A stretch of DNA of 64,000 nucleotides from CBDCGJ01 sp965238305 (GCA_965238305.1 CBDEHK010000001.1:1-64000); one strand, 5' to 3'. Shown: positions 43,039 through 51,688, counted from the first letter of the stretch. Program-made: numbers and translations. Notes: a model not told the origin generated them from the sequence alone.

Positions 43039-43559
43039 ATGAAAGAAGGATCATGCTCGACCCAACCAACGAGCGAAGTCCGGTGCGGCGGCAACGCCTG
43101 CAGCGACCGGAAAAGCTTGAAGGTTTGACGGTCGGACTTTTGGACATATCGAAAGCGCGAGGCGATATCTTCCTCGATAAACTCGATAACCTACTGCGTG
43201 ACAAAGGGATCGCAGTAAAACGCTATCGCAAACCCACCTTCACGCGGGTTGCGCCGACCGAGTTGAAACAACAGATCGCCAATGAAGTCGACGTCGTTGT
43301 CGAAGGCTTAGCGGATTGAGGCTCGTGTACCTCGTGCTGTATGCATGACATCACGGATCTTGAAAGTCGCGGCATTCCGGGCGTCGGCGTTGCCTCGACG
43401 GAATTTATTGCCGCGGCGGAAGCACAGGCGCAATCGCTGGGGTTCGATCCCGCCGTGGTCTTCGTTCAGCATCCGATCCAAGATCGCAGCGACGAGGAAA
43501 TGCGGGACTTGGCGGACCTGGCCTTTGCTGAGATTGTCTCGAATATCAGTATGAACTAA
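43035..43559 (+). CDS. UGSC-family selenoprotein (in-frame TGA read as selenocysteine)
   Basis: A 174-residue protein if the TGA at 43317-43319 (codon 95) is decoded as selenocysteine. Upstream the frame has a thioredoxin/Rossmann-like beginning (LEGLTVGLLDISKARGDIFLDKLDNLL) and ends EVDVVVEGLAD; after the TGA it continues without a break as GSCTSCCMHDITDLESRGIPGVGVASTEF...AEIVSNISMN to a TAA. The motif Asp-Sec-Gly-Ser-Cys is the signature of the UGSC family of (seleno)proteins, known from memory mainly from marine bacteria and of unknown biochemical function, presumably redox. Further Cys-Cys follow. A stop-only reading would leave two unexplained halves in the same frame. A hairpin 13 bases after the TGA may be the SECIS. 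The ATG overlaps the upstream stop (ATGA). No selABCD is in the window, so decoding depends on genes elsewhere. Confidence 0.85.
43332..43356 (+). promoter_or_regulatory. Candidate bacterial SECIS hairpin
   Basis: UCGUG pairs with CACGG (one G-U) and UGU with ACA around an AUGCAUG loop, with one C-U mismatch between the two stems. It starts 13 bases after the UGA and the loop begins 22 bases after it, within the range usual for bacterial SECIS elements, which lie inside the coding region. The stem is short and the loop lacks an early G, so it is only a candidate. Confidence 0.4.
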
Positions 43560-43585
43560 CTGCCGAAAATATAAAGGAAATCCCA

Positions 43586-45076
43586 ATGGAGATGGGGCCG
43601 CTATCTTCAAAACCACCGACCGACGTGATGGACGCGGCGCGCGCTTACGATGATCCGGTCGCTGCCGTCGATCGCTTGTGTGAGATATATGCCGACGGCC
43701 AAACCCTGTTGCGGGAGCATTTTGAACGCTACGCCAGCGGCGACGAAAGTTTGGCCAAGGCGGATGCGCGCTATCCTTGCCTGTGGTTCGACGTGCCGGA
43801 CGTGCCGGCCCGCGAAGCCGGCGGTCTTTCCTATGGCGCCGTATCGGAAAGTGGTGCCTATAGCACGACGGTGACCAACCCGGAATTGTTTCGAAGCTAC
43901 ATGATCGAACAATTGCAATTGTTGATGGATAATCACGAAGCGCCGGTATGGGTCGGAATTTCAAAACGGCAAATCCCCCTCACTTTTGCACTTGAAACCC
44001 TGACCGTGGATCTGAAACAAGATCAGGTTGCTCGCCTAGCCCAGAAATTCTGGTTGCCGGATTTATCCCGCATCGATGACGACGTTGCCAATGGCGTGCA
44101 CCGAACGGTCGCTGGAGAAGCTAAGCCGTTATCGTTGTTCGATGCCGAGCGGGTCGATTATTCGCTTTCCCGGTTACGCCATTATACCAGTACCGCACCG
44201 GAACATTTTCAGCGCTTCGTTCTGTTTACGAACTACCAACGTTATGTCGATGAGTTTGTCGAATTTGGGATCAATGAAATTGAGCATGGCGACACCTTCC
44301 GGGGTTTTGTGCAGCCGGGTAACGCGATTCGATGCAATCCGAGATTGACCGAAGATGTATCTGCCGGCGACATTGTCGCCAAATTACCGCAGATGCCTGC
44401 CTACCATCTGATCAAAGATGGTCATATGGGCGTTACATTAGTGAATATCGGGGTTGGCCCGTCGAACGCAAAAACCATCACCGACCATATCGCTGTCCTG
44501 CGGCCTCATTGCTGGGTCATGATCGGCCATTGCGGGGGCCTACGCCATACCCAAAGGCTGGGCGATTACGTCTTAGCCCACGCCTATGCCCGCCTTGATC
44601 ACGTCTTGGATCATGACTTGCCATTGGAAGTCCCGGTCCCGGCGATTGCGGAAGTGCAGGTGGCGCTGACCGAAGCGGTCGGGAAATACACCGGCCTCAG
44701 CGGCAATGAGATGAAACAACGCCTACGAACTGGCACCGTGGTATCCACCGACGATCGCGATTGGGAGTTACGTTACGAAGAACTCTCAACTTTTTTCAAC
44801 CAATCCCGCGCCATCGCCGTCGATATGGAATCGGCAACTATCGCCGCCAATGGTTTCCGACTGCGGGTGCCTTATGGGACTTTACTCTGTGTTTCCGACA
44901 AACCCCTGCATGGGGAGATCAAACTTCCCGGCATGGCGAATGCATTCTACGCCGAACGGGTCAGCCAGCATCTGAAAATCTGTCTCGAAGCCGTCGACAC
45001 GATGCGCGAGGGCGTCACCCACCAGGCCCTGCATTCCCGCAAATTGCGTAGTTTCGACGAGCCGGCATTTCGCTAA
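43586..45076 (+). CDS. amn: AMP nucleosidase
   Basis: A 496-aa cytoplasmic enzyme that hydrolyses AMP to adenine and ribose 5-phosphate. The N-terminal ~175 residues form the AMN_N regulatory domain (SYGAVSESGAYSTTVTNPELFRSYMIEQLQLL), and the C-terminal part the nucleoside-phosphorylase fold, with GVGPSNAKTITDHIAVLRPHCWVMIGHCGGLRHTQRLGDYVLAHAYAR (about 286-333), the ribose-binding AVDMESATIAANGF (about 411-424) and SDKPLHGEIKLPGMANAFY. This combination is specific to AMP nucleosidase. The start ATG at 43586 is preceded by AAAGGAAA. It lies 26 bp after the selenoprotein and may share its transcript, although a functional tie is not evident. Confidence 0.95.
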   Translation: MEMGPLSSKPPTDVMDAARAYDDPVAAVDRLCEIYADGQTLLREHFERYASGDESLAKADARYPCLWFDVPDVPAREAGGLSYGAVSESGAYSTTVTNPELFRSYMIEQLQLLMDNHEAPVWVGISKRQIPLTFALETLTVDLKQDQVARLAQKFWLPDLSRIDDDVANGVHRTVAGEAKPLSLFDAERVDYSLSRLRHYTSTAPEHFQRFVLFTNYQRYVDEFVEFGINEIEHGDTFRGFVQPGNAIRCNPRLTEDVSAGDIVAKLPQMPAYHLIKDGHMGVTLVNIGVGPSNAKTITDHIAVLRPHCWVMIGHCGGLRHTQRLGDYVLAHAYARLDHVLDHDLPLEVPVPAIAEVQVALTEAVGKYTGLSGNEMKQRLRTGTVVSTDDRDWELRYEELSTFFNQSRAIAVDMESATIAANGFRLRVPYGTLLCVSDKPLHGEIKLPGMANAFYAERVSQHLKICLEAVDTMREGVTHQALHSRKLRSFDEPAFR

Positions 45077-45161
45077 AACGATTGCATTACGTCAGAGGTA
45101 ATTGAGATTACCGCGCCAACACCTTTTCTTGTGTATGAGCAGGAATGAAAAGGTGAAGCAT

Positions 45162-46544
45162 ATGACCATGGCGCCATCCGTAACGCCACCAAAACCCGAA
45201 TCGATGGACCAGACGACGCGCATCCTTGAAGCGCCGGTATTGCCAACCTTGTTACGTATGGCGGCTCCGAATGTTGGGGAAGCGATAGCGCGGGTTGCCT
45301 TTATCGCCTTTGACGCAATTTTCGTCGGCTGGCTGGGGACTGACGCACTGGCCGGGATAAGTTTGGTCTTCCCGTTCTTTATTACCATGCAATTGATGTC
45401 AGCCAGCGGTCTCGGCACCGGTGTGGCCGCGGCTATTGCCCGCGCCCTGGGGGCCGGCAGAAAAACGGACGCGAATGTTATCGTTGGTCAAAGTTTGTTA
45501 CTTGCGGTTATCATCGCCACTGCCTTCGCGGTTCTGTTTCTCACTACTGGGCCGATGATTTATCGCTGGCTAGGCGCCGAAGGTGAGGCGCTGACTGCCG
45601 CGACCACCTATTCGACGCTGGTGTTCAGCGGCATCGCCGCTGTTTGGTTGATGAACATATTGGCCAATGTGGTGCGCGGTACTGGCATTATGCTAATTCC
45701 CGCTAGCGCCATTATCATCGGTGAAGTTGTTCATTTGTCACTCGCGCCAGTATTGATCTTAGGTCTGGGTCCGATCCCTTCGCTTGGCGTTAGCGGCGCC
45801 GCAATCGCTATTCTGGCGTCCTATTCGGTCGGTACTTTGATCTTGTTTGTGTATTTGATCAGAGGGCGCGGTCTGGTTGTCCTGCGCCTGCAATTCTGCC
45901 GTCCGTCGTGGAGACACTTGCGCGAAATATTGGGTGTCGGTGGTGCGGCATCATTGAACGTGATCCAGGCGCAATTGATCATGATTGCCGCGATTGCATT
46001 GATGGCCAGTTACGGTCAGGCGACCCTGGCCGGTTTCGGGGTCGCCAATCGACTTGAACTTCTGCAAATGCCGATCACCTTCGCGCTGGGGACAGCGATC
46101 ATCACCATGATTGCAACCAATTTGGGAGCCGGCAACAACACCCGTGTGCGTCAGATCGCTTGGACCGGCACCGCCATTGCTTTTGTTGTCGGACTTCTTT
46201 TTGGCACTGTCGCGTTCTTCGCCGGCACGCAATTGATGTCGTTGTTTTCGCAAGAACAGACGGTGATCGACGCCGGTACGCTCTATCTTGATGCGATTGG
46301 GCTCTTGTTACCATTTGTCGGGGCCGGCCTGGGTCTCACATTTGCATTTCTGGGCGCCAACAAACCGTTGTTACCTTTTTTTGCCGTCAGTGTTCGACTG
46401 CTCGTCATAACCGCGATCGGCTGGCCGGCGGTCAATCTATTGACAGTTAGCGCGATCACAACAACTTACATTCTCGCTGTTGCCATGGCCCTCTTCACCA
46501 TCATCATCATGATCGCCGGTTATCGACAGTGGGGCCGGTCCTAG
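45162..46544 (+). CDS. MATE-family efflux transporter
   Basis: A 460-aa multidrug/toxin extrusion protein with 12 hydrophobic segments in two homologous halves. PTLLRMAAPNVGEAIARVAFIAFDAIFVGWLGTDALAGISLVFPF (N-half) and GVGGAASLNVIQAQLIMIAAIALMASYGQATLAGFGVANRLELL (C-half) are the paired family motifs. It would export cationic compounds in exchange for Na+ or H+. The frame opens at a TTG (45102), but I prefer the ATG at 45162, which has AAGGTGA five bases upstream. It converges with the sirtuin gene with a 4-bp overlap. Confidence 0.9.
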   Translation: MTMAPSVTPPKPESMDQTTRILEAPVLPTLLRMAAPNVGEAIARVAFIAFDAIFVGWLGTDALAGISLVFPFFITMQLMSASGLGTGVAAAIARALGAGRKTDANVIVGQSLLLAVIIATAFAVLFLTTGPMIYRWLGAEGEALTAATTYSTLVFSGIAAVWLMNILANVVRGTGIMLIPASAIIIGEVVHLSLAPVLILGLGPIPSLGVSGAAIAILASYSVGTLILFVYLIRGRGLVVLRLQFCRPSWRHLREILGVGGAASLNVIQAQLIMIAAIALMASYGQATLAGFGVANRLELLQMPITFALGTAIITMIATNLGAGNNTRVRQIAWTGTAIAFVVGLLFGTVAFFAGTQLMSLFSQEQTVIDAGTLYLDAIGLLLPFVGAGLGLTFAFLGANKPLLPFFAVSVRLLVITAIGWPAVNLLTVSAITTTYILAVAMALFTIIIMIAGYRQWGRS

Positions 46545-47311
46545 TTGACGCCGACCGCATCGCCGAGGGTCGGGCCGATTTCTTCATGCAGGATCAAATC
46601 GGCGATCGGATCAAGTGGGGTTTCTTCGCGATTAAGGATAGCGAGTTTGGCGCCATTGCGTTTTGCCAACTCGGGAAAACCGGCGGCTGGATAGACCACC
46701 AGGGAAGAACCGACGGTGAGACACATATCTGCTTCAAGTGTTGCTGCCTGGGCCAGCAGCATTTCCTTTTCCGGCATCGCTTGGCCGAAAGAAATCGTCG
46801 CAGTTTTGATGATGCCGCCGCATTTTTCACATTCCGGCAAGGTTTCATCGTCAGCAAAGAGTTCCCTTACCCACGCCAGATCATAGCGTTCGTGACAGTC
46901 AAGACACTTGGTATAGGTCGTATTGCCATGCAATTCGATGACCCGGTCGTCCGGCACGCCAGAAGCTTGATGCAGGCCGTCAATATTCTGCGTGATGACA
47001 TGGGTAACTTTTCCCTGTCGCGCCAGTTTTTCCACCGCGCGATGGCCGCGATTGGGCTCGGCTGCTTGTAAGACGCTCTCCATGCCGAACTTACGGCGCC
47101 AGGATTCCCGCCGCATTTCTTCCGAGGCCATAAAGTCACCGAACTCTATGGGTTGGTACTTGGTCCAGAGGCCACCAGGGCTGCGAAAATCGGGAATACC
47201 GGATTCGGTGCTAATGCCGGCACCAGTGAAGACCACAACCTTAGTTGCCGCGTCCAGCATCGCCCGCAGTTGATCCGCTTTGCTTTGAAACGGTAGTATA
47301 TTTTCACCCAT
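46541..47311 (-). CDS. cobB: NAD-dependent protein deacylase, SIR2 family
   Basis: A 256-aa sirtuin that removes acyl groups from lysines using NAD+. NAD-binding motifs are FTGAGISTESGIPDFRSPGGLW (about residues 28-49) and TQNIDGLHQASGV (about 103-115); the catalytic His is in ELHGNTTY. Zinc ligands are CLDC and CEKCGG (about 127-161). GSSLVVYPAAGFPELAKRNGAKLAILN (near 205-230) completes the fold. I chose the ATG at 47311; one at 47317 is two residues longer. Likely a cytoplasmic regulator of metabolic enzymes such as acetyl-CoA synthetase, though no such gene is adjacent. Confidence 0.93.
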   Translation of the reverse strand: MGENILPFQSKADQLRAMLDAATKVVVFTGAGISTESGIPDFRSPGGLWTKYQPIEFGDFMASEEMRRESWRRKFGMESVLQAAEPNRGHRAVEKLARQGKVTHVITQNIDGLHQASGVPDDRVIELHGNTTYTKCLDCHERYDLAWVRELFADDETLPECEKCGGIIKTATISFGQAMPEKEMLLAQAATLEADMCLTVGSSLVVYPAAGFPELAKRNGAKLAILNREETPLDPIADLILHEEIGPTLGDAVGVN

Positions 47312-47396
47312 CACCACGCCTCTATTCCGTATCCATCGCTAGCGATAGAATAGTCGGAAATCGGTGAAATTGTGAAAGAAATATTGTGACGGGTAT

Positions 47397-47774
47397 CTAA
47401 GCAAATATTTCGAACAGGGCGTCGCCCATTTCATCGACGGTCTTCAGCACCAACAAGTTCGCCTTGTAAGCCAATTCCGCCTGCAGCAGATTGACCACTT
47501 CTTCGCCCAAATTCACGTTCGGAAATTCTACCATACCATTGTCGTTGGCGGCAGAATGTTCCGGCGCATAAAGTTCCAGCGTCGGCTGTTCTTTTTCTTG
47601 TACCAGCACATAGGGGGCGCCATATTTTGATGTTTGAGAAGCTTCCATCGCACGATAGGCATCGCCCGGGTTTTCACCGGTGCTCAGGGCATTGGCGATA
47701 TTGGAAGCGGCAACGCCCAACTGGTCGGTCGCGGCATTTAGCCCGGCCAGGGCGCTATTGAGAGCATTTATCAT
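47397..47774 (-). CDS. Orphan flagellar basal-body rod (FlgC-like) protein
   Basis: A 125-aa protein related to flagellar rod proteins. The N-terminus INALNSALAGLNAATDQLGVAASNIANALSTG matches the family's conserved helix with the ASNIAN signature, and the C-terminus VEFPNVNLGEEVVNLLQAELAYKANLLVLKTVDEMGDALFEIF matches the Flg_bbr_C domain. FlgC proteins are usually about 130-140 aa and encoded with flgB and fliE; none of these is nearby. The start ATG at 47774 is preferred because the longer frame adds a 25-residue unconserved extension. It may be a stray part of a flagellar regulon or a non-flagellar paralogue. Confidence 0.8.
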   Translation of the reverse strand: MINALNSALAGLNAATDQLGVAASNIANALSTGENPGDAYRAMEASQTSKYGAPYVLVQEKEQPTLELYAPEHSAANDNGMVEFPNVNLGEEVVNLLQAELAYKANLLVLKTVDEMGDALFEIFA

Positions 47775-47946
47775 ATCGACATCCTGTCTACTTTGATTCA
47801 TTCTGAACCACGCGCACATTCTGGCGCGTAGGGTAAAATATAGGATCAACTGTTAAGGAGTCGATAATAAAAGCCTAAAACTTTATCTTTCGGAAATAAC
47901 TTTAATTTAGTAATGGCTAAATAAGTTTGTATGTGTGGAAACAATA

Positions 47947-48795
47947 ATGCAGAAATTTGAAGGTATTACCGCTTTTATTACTGGCGGCGCCAGCGGCCTC
48001 GGCTTTTCGCTGGCGAAGTCCTTGCTCGCCAGAGGAGCCAAAACCGTATTGGCGGATGTCGAACAGGCAGCCCTCGACAATGCCTTGATGGCGCTGGAAA
48101 GTTATGACAACCGGGTCAAAGGTATTGTTTGTGACGTGAGTACACGGGAAAGTTTGCGCGGCGCGGCAAACGAAGCGATTGAAGACTTCGGCGACATCCA
48201 ATTTGTTTTTAACAATGCCGGCGTCGGCGGCGGCGGCGGCTTGATGGAAAATGTGCCAGATGAAAGTTGGGATTGGACCCTTGGCGTCAATCTGGTTGGT
48301 GTGATCAGCGGTATCCAAGCTTTTGTCCCTCATATGAAGTCGCACGGCCGACCCGCCTGCATCGTCAATACCGCGTCGATGGCAGGCATGTTAGGTATAC
48401 CGGGCATGGGCCCTTATTGTGCCACCAAGTTTGCCGTTGTCGCCTTGTCCGAGGCCTTGTCCGGCGAGTTGGCGGAGAGCAATATACAGGTCTCCGTCCT
48501 GTGTCCGGGATTTGTCAAAACCCGTATCGCGGAGAGCAATCGAAACCGACCATTCGAATTGGCAGAGCGACCGACAACGCCTGAGCAACAGGCACGAGCG
48601 AAAGAGGTGTTAAGCGCAATCGAAAATGGTCTTAGTTCCGACAGAGTTGCCGAACGCGTACTGGAAGCGGTTGCGGCGGGCGAATTGTATATCTTCACGC
48701 ACGCTGATTTTGCCGATGCGGTTGCGGAACGTCATGACCGACTGCAAGCGGCTTTCCTATCAGCAAAGAATTCCACCGTCCTGAACGCGGATTGA
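47947..48795 (+). CDS. Short-chain dehydrogenase/reductase
   Basis: A 282-aa classical SDR. The NAD(P)-binding motif is TGGASGLGFSLA (about residues 12-23), NNAGVGGGGG (about 88) is the structural motif, and the catalytic Ser-Tyr-Lys are in NTASMAGMLGIPGMGPYCATKFAV (about 138-161). It reduces or oxidises a hydroxyl/keto group of an unknown substrate. ATG 47947 is chosen; a GTG four codons upstream is possible. The histidine kinase starts 13 bp downstream on the same strand, so the two may be cotranscribed. Confidence 0.88.
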   Translation: MQKFEGITAFITGGASGLGFSLAKSLLARGAKTVLADVEQAALDNALMALESYDNRVKGIVCDVSTRESLRGAANEAIEDFGDIQFVFNNAGVGGGGGLMENVPDESWDWTLGVNLVGVISGIQAFVPHMKSHGRPACIVNTASMAGMLGIPGMGPYCATKFAVVALSEALSGELAESNIQVSVLCPGFVKTRIAESNRNRPFELAERPTTPEQQARAKEVLSAIENGLSSDRVAERVLEAVAAGELYIFTHADFADAVAERHDRLQAAFLSAKNSTVLNAD

Positions 48796-48808
48796 ACTTG
48801 TTTGCATC

Positions 48809-49927
48809 ATGACCGAACTTGCCCACAACACGCCAACGCTGACAAATGCAACCAGATCGGCCAAGTCGGTGACCTGGCGGGTCAATTGGGATCGACAGAA
48901 ATTTACCCATTTGGATCGGGAGGTGGAAAACCTGCTGGGTTATCCGGTGGAAAGTTGGAATGATCTGAACGACTGGGCCGACCGAATTCATCACGACGAC
49001 CGTATCGACGTGGTCAATTACTGTTTCCATCAAGCTGAAGCGGGGCGTGACCATCAAGCCGAATACCGTGCGCGAACCGCTTCAGGTGATTATGTTTGGC
49101 TGCATTACGAAGCCAAAGTAGTGCGAGAGGGTGACGCGACAAAAGAACTGGTCGGTTTCATCTTTGATATTTCAGAACAGAAGCTGATAGAAGCGGCAAC
49201 TACAGGCACAACGGATACCAATCGTGCGAATAATCGGCTCGGACAAGACGACGATCAATCAGTCGATTTCATCCGTACAATTTCGCATGATTTAAAAGCA
49301 CCCTTAAGCGCAATTAACGGCTATGGCGAGTTGCTGCGCTTGACGGCCGGCCCAAAGCTTGATGAAGCCTCGCGCAGCTATGTCGATGCAATTATGGAAG
49401 GAAGCGAACGGCTGATCATGTTAGTTGACGACCTGGTCACCTTCGCCCGCGCGCGCGACACTTCTCATAATGTGGAACCGGTCAACCTAAATACCGCCTG
49501 GGCCGCGGCAACTGCCAATCTTTCAATGGAGATCGACAAATCAGAAGCTAAGATTTCCGCCGAAGACCTGCCAACAGTGGCCGCCAATCATTCGCAAATG
49601 ATGCAGGTATTTCAAAACATCATCCAAAATTCGATCAAATACCGCCATCCTGAGCGTCGGCCCATGATCATGATTTCTGCGAAGCGGCTGGGCGAATACT
49701 GGCAATTCGCTATCGACGACAATGGTCGTGGCATCGCCGATGAACATCTCACGTCAGTCTTTGATATTTTCCATCGTACCGATCCAGGTGATGTCATCGA
49801 CGGCAGCGGCATTGGTCTTGCCACCTGCAAAATTGTGATTGAACATTATGGCGGTGAAATCTGGGTGAAAAGCGCGCCGGGCGCCGGCAGCACATTCTAT
49901 TTTAATTTGCCCGTGACCGATCAATAA
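48809..49927 (+). CDS. PAS-domain sensor histidine kinase
   Basis: A 372-aa soluble histidine kinase with no membrane segment. A PAS/PAC domain (about residues 15-130; LLGYPVESWNDLNDWADRIHHDDR and AEYRARTASGDYVWLHYEAKVV) precedes the dimerisation domain with the phospho-accepting His in TISHDLKAPLSAINGYGELL (about 155-174) and an HATPase domain with MQVFQNIIQNSIKYR (N box), IDDNGRGIAD (G1) and GSGIGLATCKIVIEHYGGEI (G2). No response regulator is adjacent, so it is an orphan kinase. The signal is unknown; the PAS fold type resembles PAS_3 domains without clear cofactor ligands. Confidence 0.9.
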   Translation: MTELAHNTPTLTNATRSAKSVTWRVNWDRQKFTHLDREVENLLGYPVESWNDLNDWADRIHHDDRIDVVNYCFHQAEAGRDHQAEYRARTASGDYVWLHYEAKVVREGDATKELVGFIFDISEQKLIEAATTGTTDTNRANNRLGQDDDQSVDFIRTISHDLKAPLSAINGYGELLRLTAGPKLDEASRSYVDAIMEGSERLIMLVDDLVTFARARDTSHNVEPVNLNTAWAAATANLSMEIDKSEAKISAEDLPTVAANHSQMMQVFQNIIQNSIKYRHPERRPMIMISAKRLGEYWQFAIDDNGRGIADEHLTSVFDIFHRTDPGDVIDGSGIGLATCKIVIEHYGGEIWVKSAPGAGSTFYFNLPVTDQ

Positions 49928-49930
49928 GGT

Positions 49931-50719
49931 TTATTCCGCTGGTAGATTGGTGAAATCAGCGGGGCGTTTTTCCTGAAAGGCGGCAATCGCTTCGCGGTTC
50001 GCTGGGGCGCCAACCAAACGGCCAAATGCAGCATTTTCTCTAACCCGGGCCTGCCGCGTCGCGTCCAAACGCGGCGCCAATAAGAGTTGCTTAGTCTCTT
50101 GAAGCGACGAAATCGGCATCGCGGCAATTTGTTCGGCTATAATTGTCGTCTCCGCCAGCAATTGATCATCGGCCACAACTTTCCAGACCAGCCCTTGTGC
50201 GACGGCAACTTCCGCGCTTACCCATTCGGCCGTGTAAAGAATATGCGCCGCGTTCTGCCATCCGACCCGCGCCGGCAACAGGAAACTGTTACCGGCTTCG
50301 ACGGTGACGCCCAATGTTGGGAACGGCGTTTTCAACCGCGCCGCTGCCACCATCAAGACCAAATCGCAATGGGGCAGCATGGTCAGGCCTATGCCGATAC
50401 CAATACCATTCACCGCTGCGATAATCGGTTTCGGGAAGGCTTCCAAAGTCGCGATAAAAACCGGAAAGCCCGGCTCCTGATCGGGATCGAGGTTCGAACG
50501 ATCAAGTTCCGCCAAATCTTGCCCGGCCGAGAAGGCCCGACCTTCGCCGGTGATGACAACAACAGCTAAATTGGGATCTGTTGCCGCTTCCTTTAGCGCG
50601 GCAGCAGTTTCCAGATACATCTGATCGTTAAATGCATTCAACGCCTTTGGTCGGTTCAGGGTCAGCCAACGAACCCGGTTGCGGTCTTCGTTGCGAATGA
50701 ATTCAGGTGTCGTAGTCAT
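49931..50719 (-). CDS. Enoyl-CoA hydratase/isomerase family protein
   Basis: A 262-aa crotonase-fold protein. WLTLNRPKALNAFNDQMY (about residues 18-35), VVITGEGRAFSAGQDLAELDR (about 54-74, oxyanion hole), and IAAVNGIGIGIGLTMLPHCDLVLMVAAARLKTPFPTLGV (about 99-137) are diagnostic. At the position of one catalytic Glu in enoyl-CoA hydratase the region reads TPFPTLGVTVEAGNSF, so the exact activity (hydratase, isomerase or hydrolase) is uncertain. Its start overlaps the stop of the upstream PhyH gene by 4 bp, indicating an operon. Confidence 0.88.
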   Translation of the reverse strand: MTTTPEFIRNEDRNRVRWLTLNRPKALNAFNDQMYLETAAALKEAATDPNLAVVVITGEGRAFSAGQDLAELDRSNLDPDQEPGFPVFIATLEAFPKPIIAAVNGIGIGIGLTMLPHCDLVLMVAAARLKTPFPTLGVTVEAGNSFLLPARVGWQNAAHILYTAEWVSAEVAVAQGLVWKVVADDQLLAETTIIAEQIAAMPISSLQETKQLLLAPRLDATRQARVRENAAFGRLVGAPANREAIAAFQEKRPADFTNLPAE

Positions 50720-51576
50720 TCTAATGCTCCAAGTTTGTCAGCCCGCCAGACCACGGGGAAATCTTCGCAATCCATAATAGCACCGGGACGGAGGCCTGGA
50801 TCATCGGTTGGAAATCCGGTTTCGCCATTTCGGGGATCATATCTGGCATCGTCACCGGTCCAGCGGGTCGCCAAGGCGCGGCGACGGTGGGGCGAGTTCT
50901 GAGTGCCAGGGGCGCCATGAACGATCATCGCCTGAAAGGCCAGGCAATCCCCCGGCTGCAAGTCAAAAGCGACAATATTATGTTTATCACGCTCTGCCTC
51001 GATGTCGGGCAGCGGCGGCAAACCGGTTCCACGATAGGCGGAACCGTCGGAAAAATGCTGTGGATTGAAGGCGTCCCATTTATGGCTACCGGCGACATAT
51101 TCAACACAAACTTGCCGAGCCACCGGATCGAAGGGCAGCCAGATCGACATCACATCGCGACCACTGACCGCCCAATAGGGCTGGTCCTGGTGCCAGGGAG
51201 TGCGTTCCGCCGTCCCCGGTTCCTTGACCAATAACTGGTCGTAGAAGAAATTTATTTTTTTCGCCCGCAATATTTGCGCCGCAATGCTCGATGCCGGACT
51301 TTCAAAAACAAAGCGATGGAAAGCGTCGTGACGCCTCCAGACGTTCAGGTCGCCGAAAAAACGACCTGCGTCAGTGTCCGAGGAATATTCCTCAGCGTCG
51401 GGGCCAGGGTCCGCCATCGCCTGGTCAACGGCAGCAGCCATGAATGCAAGCCAGTCGGAAGGAATAATCTGCTGCAAGCAAACTATGCCATCTTGTTCAT
51501 AAATCGAAATTTCTTCGCTGCTGACGGGACGGCAGGGAGATCGGGTCATATCGTGTTTGTTCAATTCGATTGACAT
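50716..51576 (-). CDS. Phytanoyl-CoA dioxygenase (PhyH) family protein, second copy
   Basis: A 286-aa Fe(II)/2-oxoglutarate oxygenase of the PhyH family, different from the copy at 40676. YEQDGIVCLQQIIPSDWLAFMAAAV is the usual beginning; the iron ligands His-x-Asp are in TPWHQDQPYWAVSGRDVMSIW and the distal His is in MIVHGAPGTQNSPHRRRALATRW, followed by the 2-oxoglutarate Arg. GDCLAFQAMIVHG and the late WTGDDARYDPR also fit. It is translationally coupled with the enoyl-CoA hydratase. The ATG at 51576 is chosen over an upstream TTG. A strong hairpin separates it from the HPPD gene. Substrate is unknown. Confidence 0.88.
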   Translation of the reverse strand: MSIELNKHDMTRSPCRPVSSEEISIYEQDGIVCLQQIIPSDWLAFMAAAVDQAMADPGPDAEEYSSDTDAGRFFGDLNVWRRHDAFHRFVFESPASSIAAQILRAKKINFFYDQLLVKEPGTAERTPWHQDQPYWAVSGRDVMSIWLPFDPVARQVCVEYVAGSHKWDAFNPQHFSDGSAYRGTGLPPLPDIEAERDKHNIVAFDLQPGDCLAFQAMIVHGAPGTQNSPHRRRALATRWTGDDARYDPRNGETGFPTDDPGLRPGAIMDCEDFPVVWRADKLGALE

Positions 51577-51597
51577 ATTGTCGCCCACCAAAGCGAA

Positions 51598-51622
51598 CGC
51601 GGGGTAAAATACTTACCCCGCG
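51598..51622 (-). terminator. Hairpin terminator between HPPD and PhyH genes
   Basis: CGCGGGGTAA and TTACCCCGCG form a perfect 10-bp stem with a 5-base loop, in the 112-bp gap downstream of the HPPD stop. On the minus strand it is followed by TTCGCTTTGG, only partly T-rich, so an intrinsic terminator or attenuator is likely but not certain. Confidence 0.55.
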
Positions 51623-51688
51623 CCCGATACGCCTCCCGTTACATGGGTATGCGAAACCTTCTCACTCAAGTGACCTGTTGCGTTCTCC

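Noticed and set aside
43341..43559. Stand-alone 72-aa ORF after the UGSC gene
   Set aside because: It is in frame with the gene before the TGA, starts at an internal Met without a ribosome binding site and completes the U-G-S-C motif, so it is the C-terminal part of the selenoprotein.
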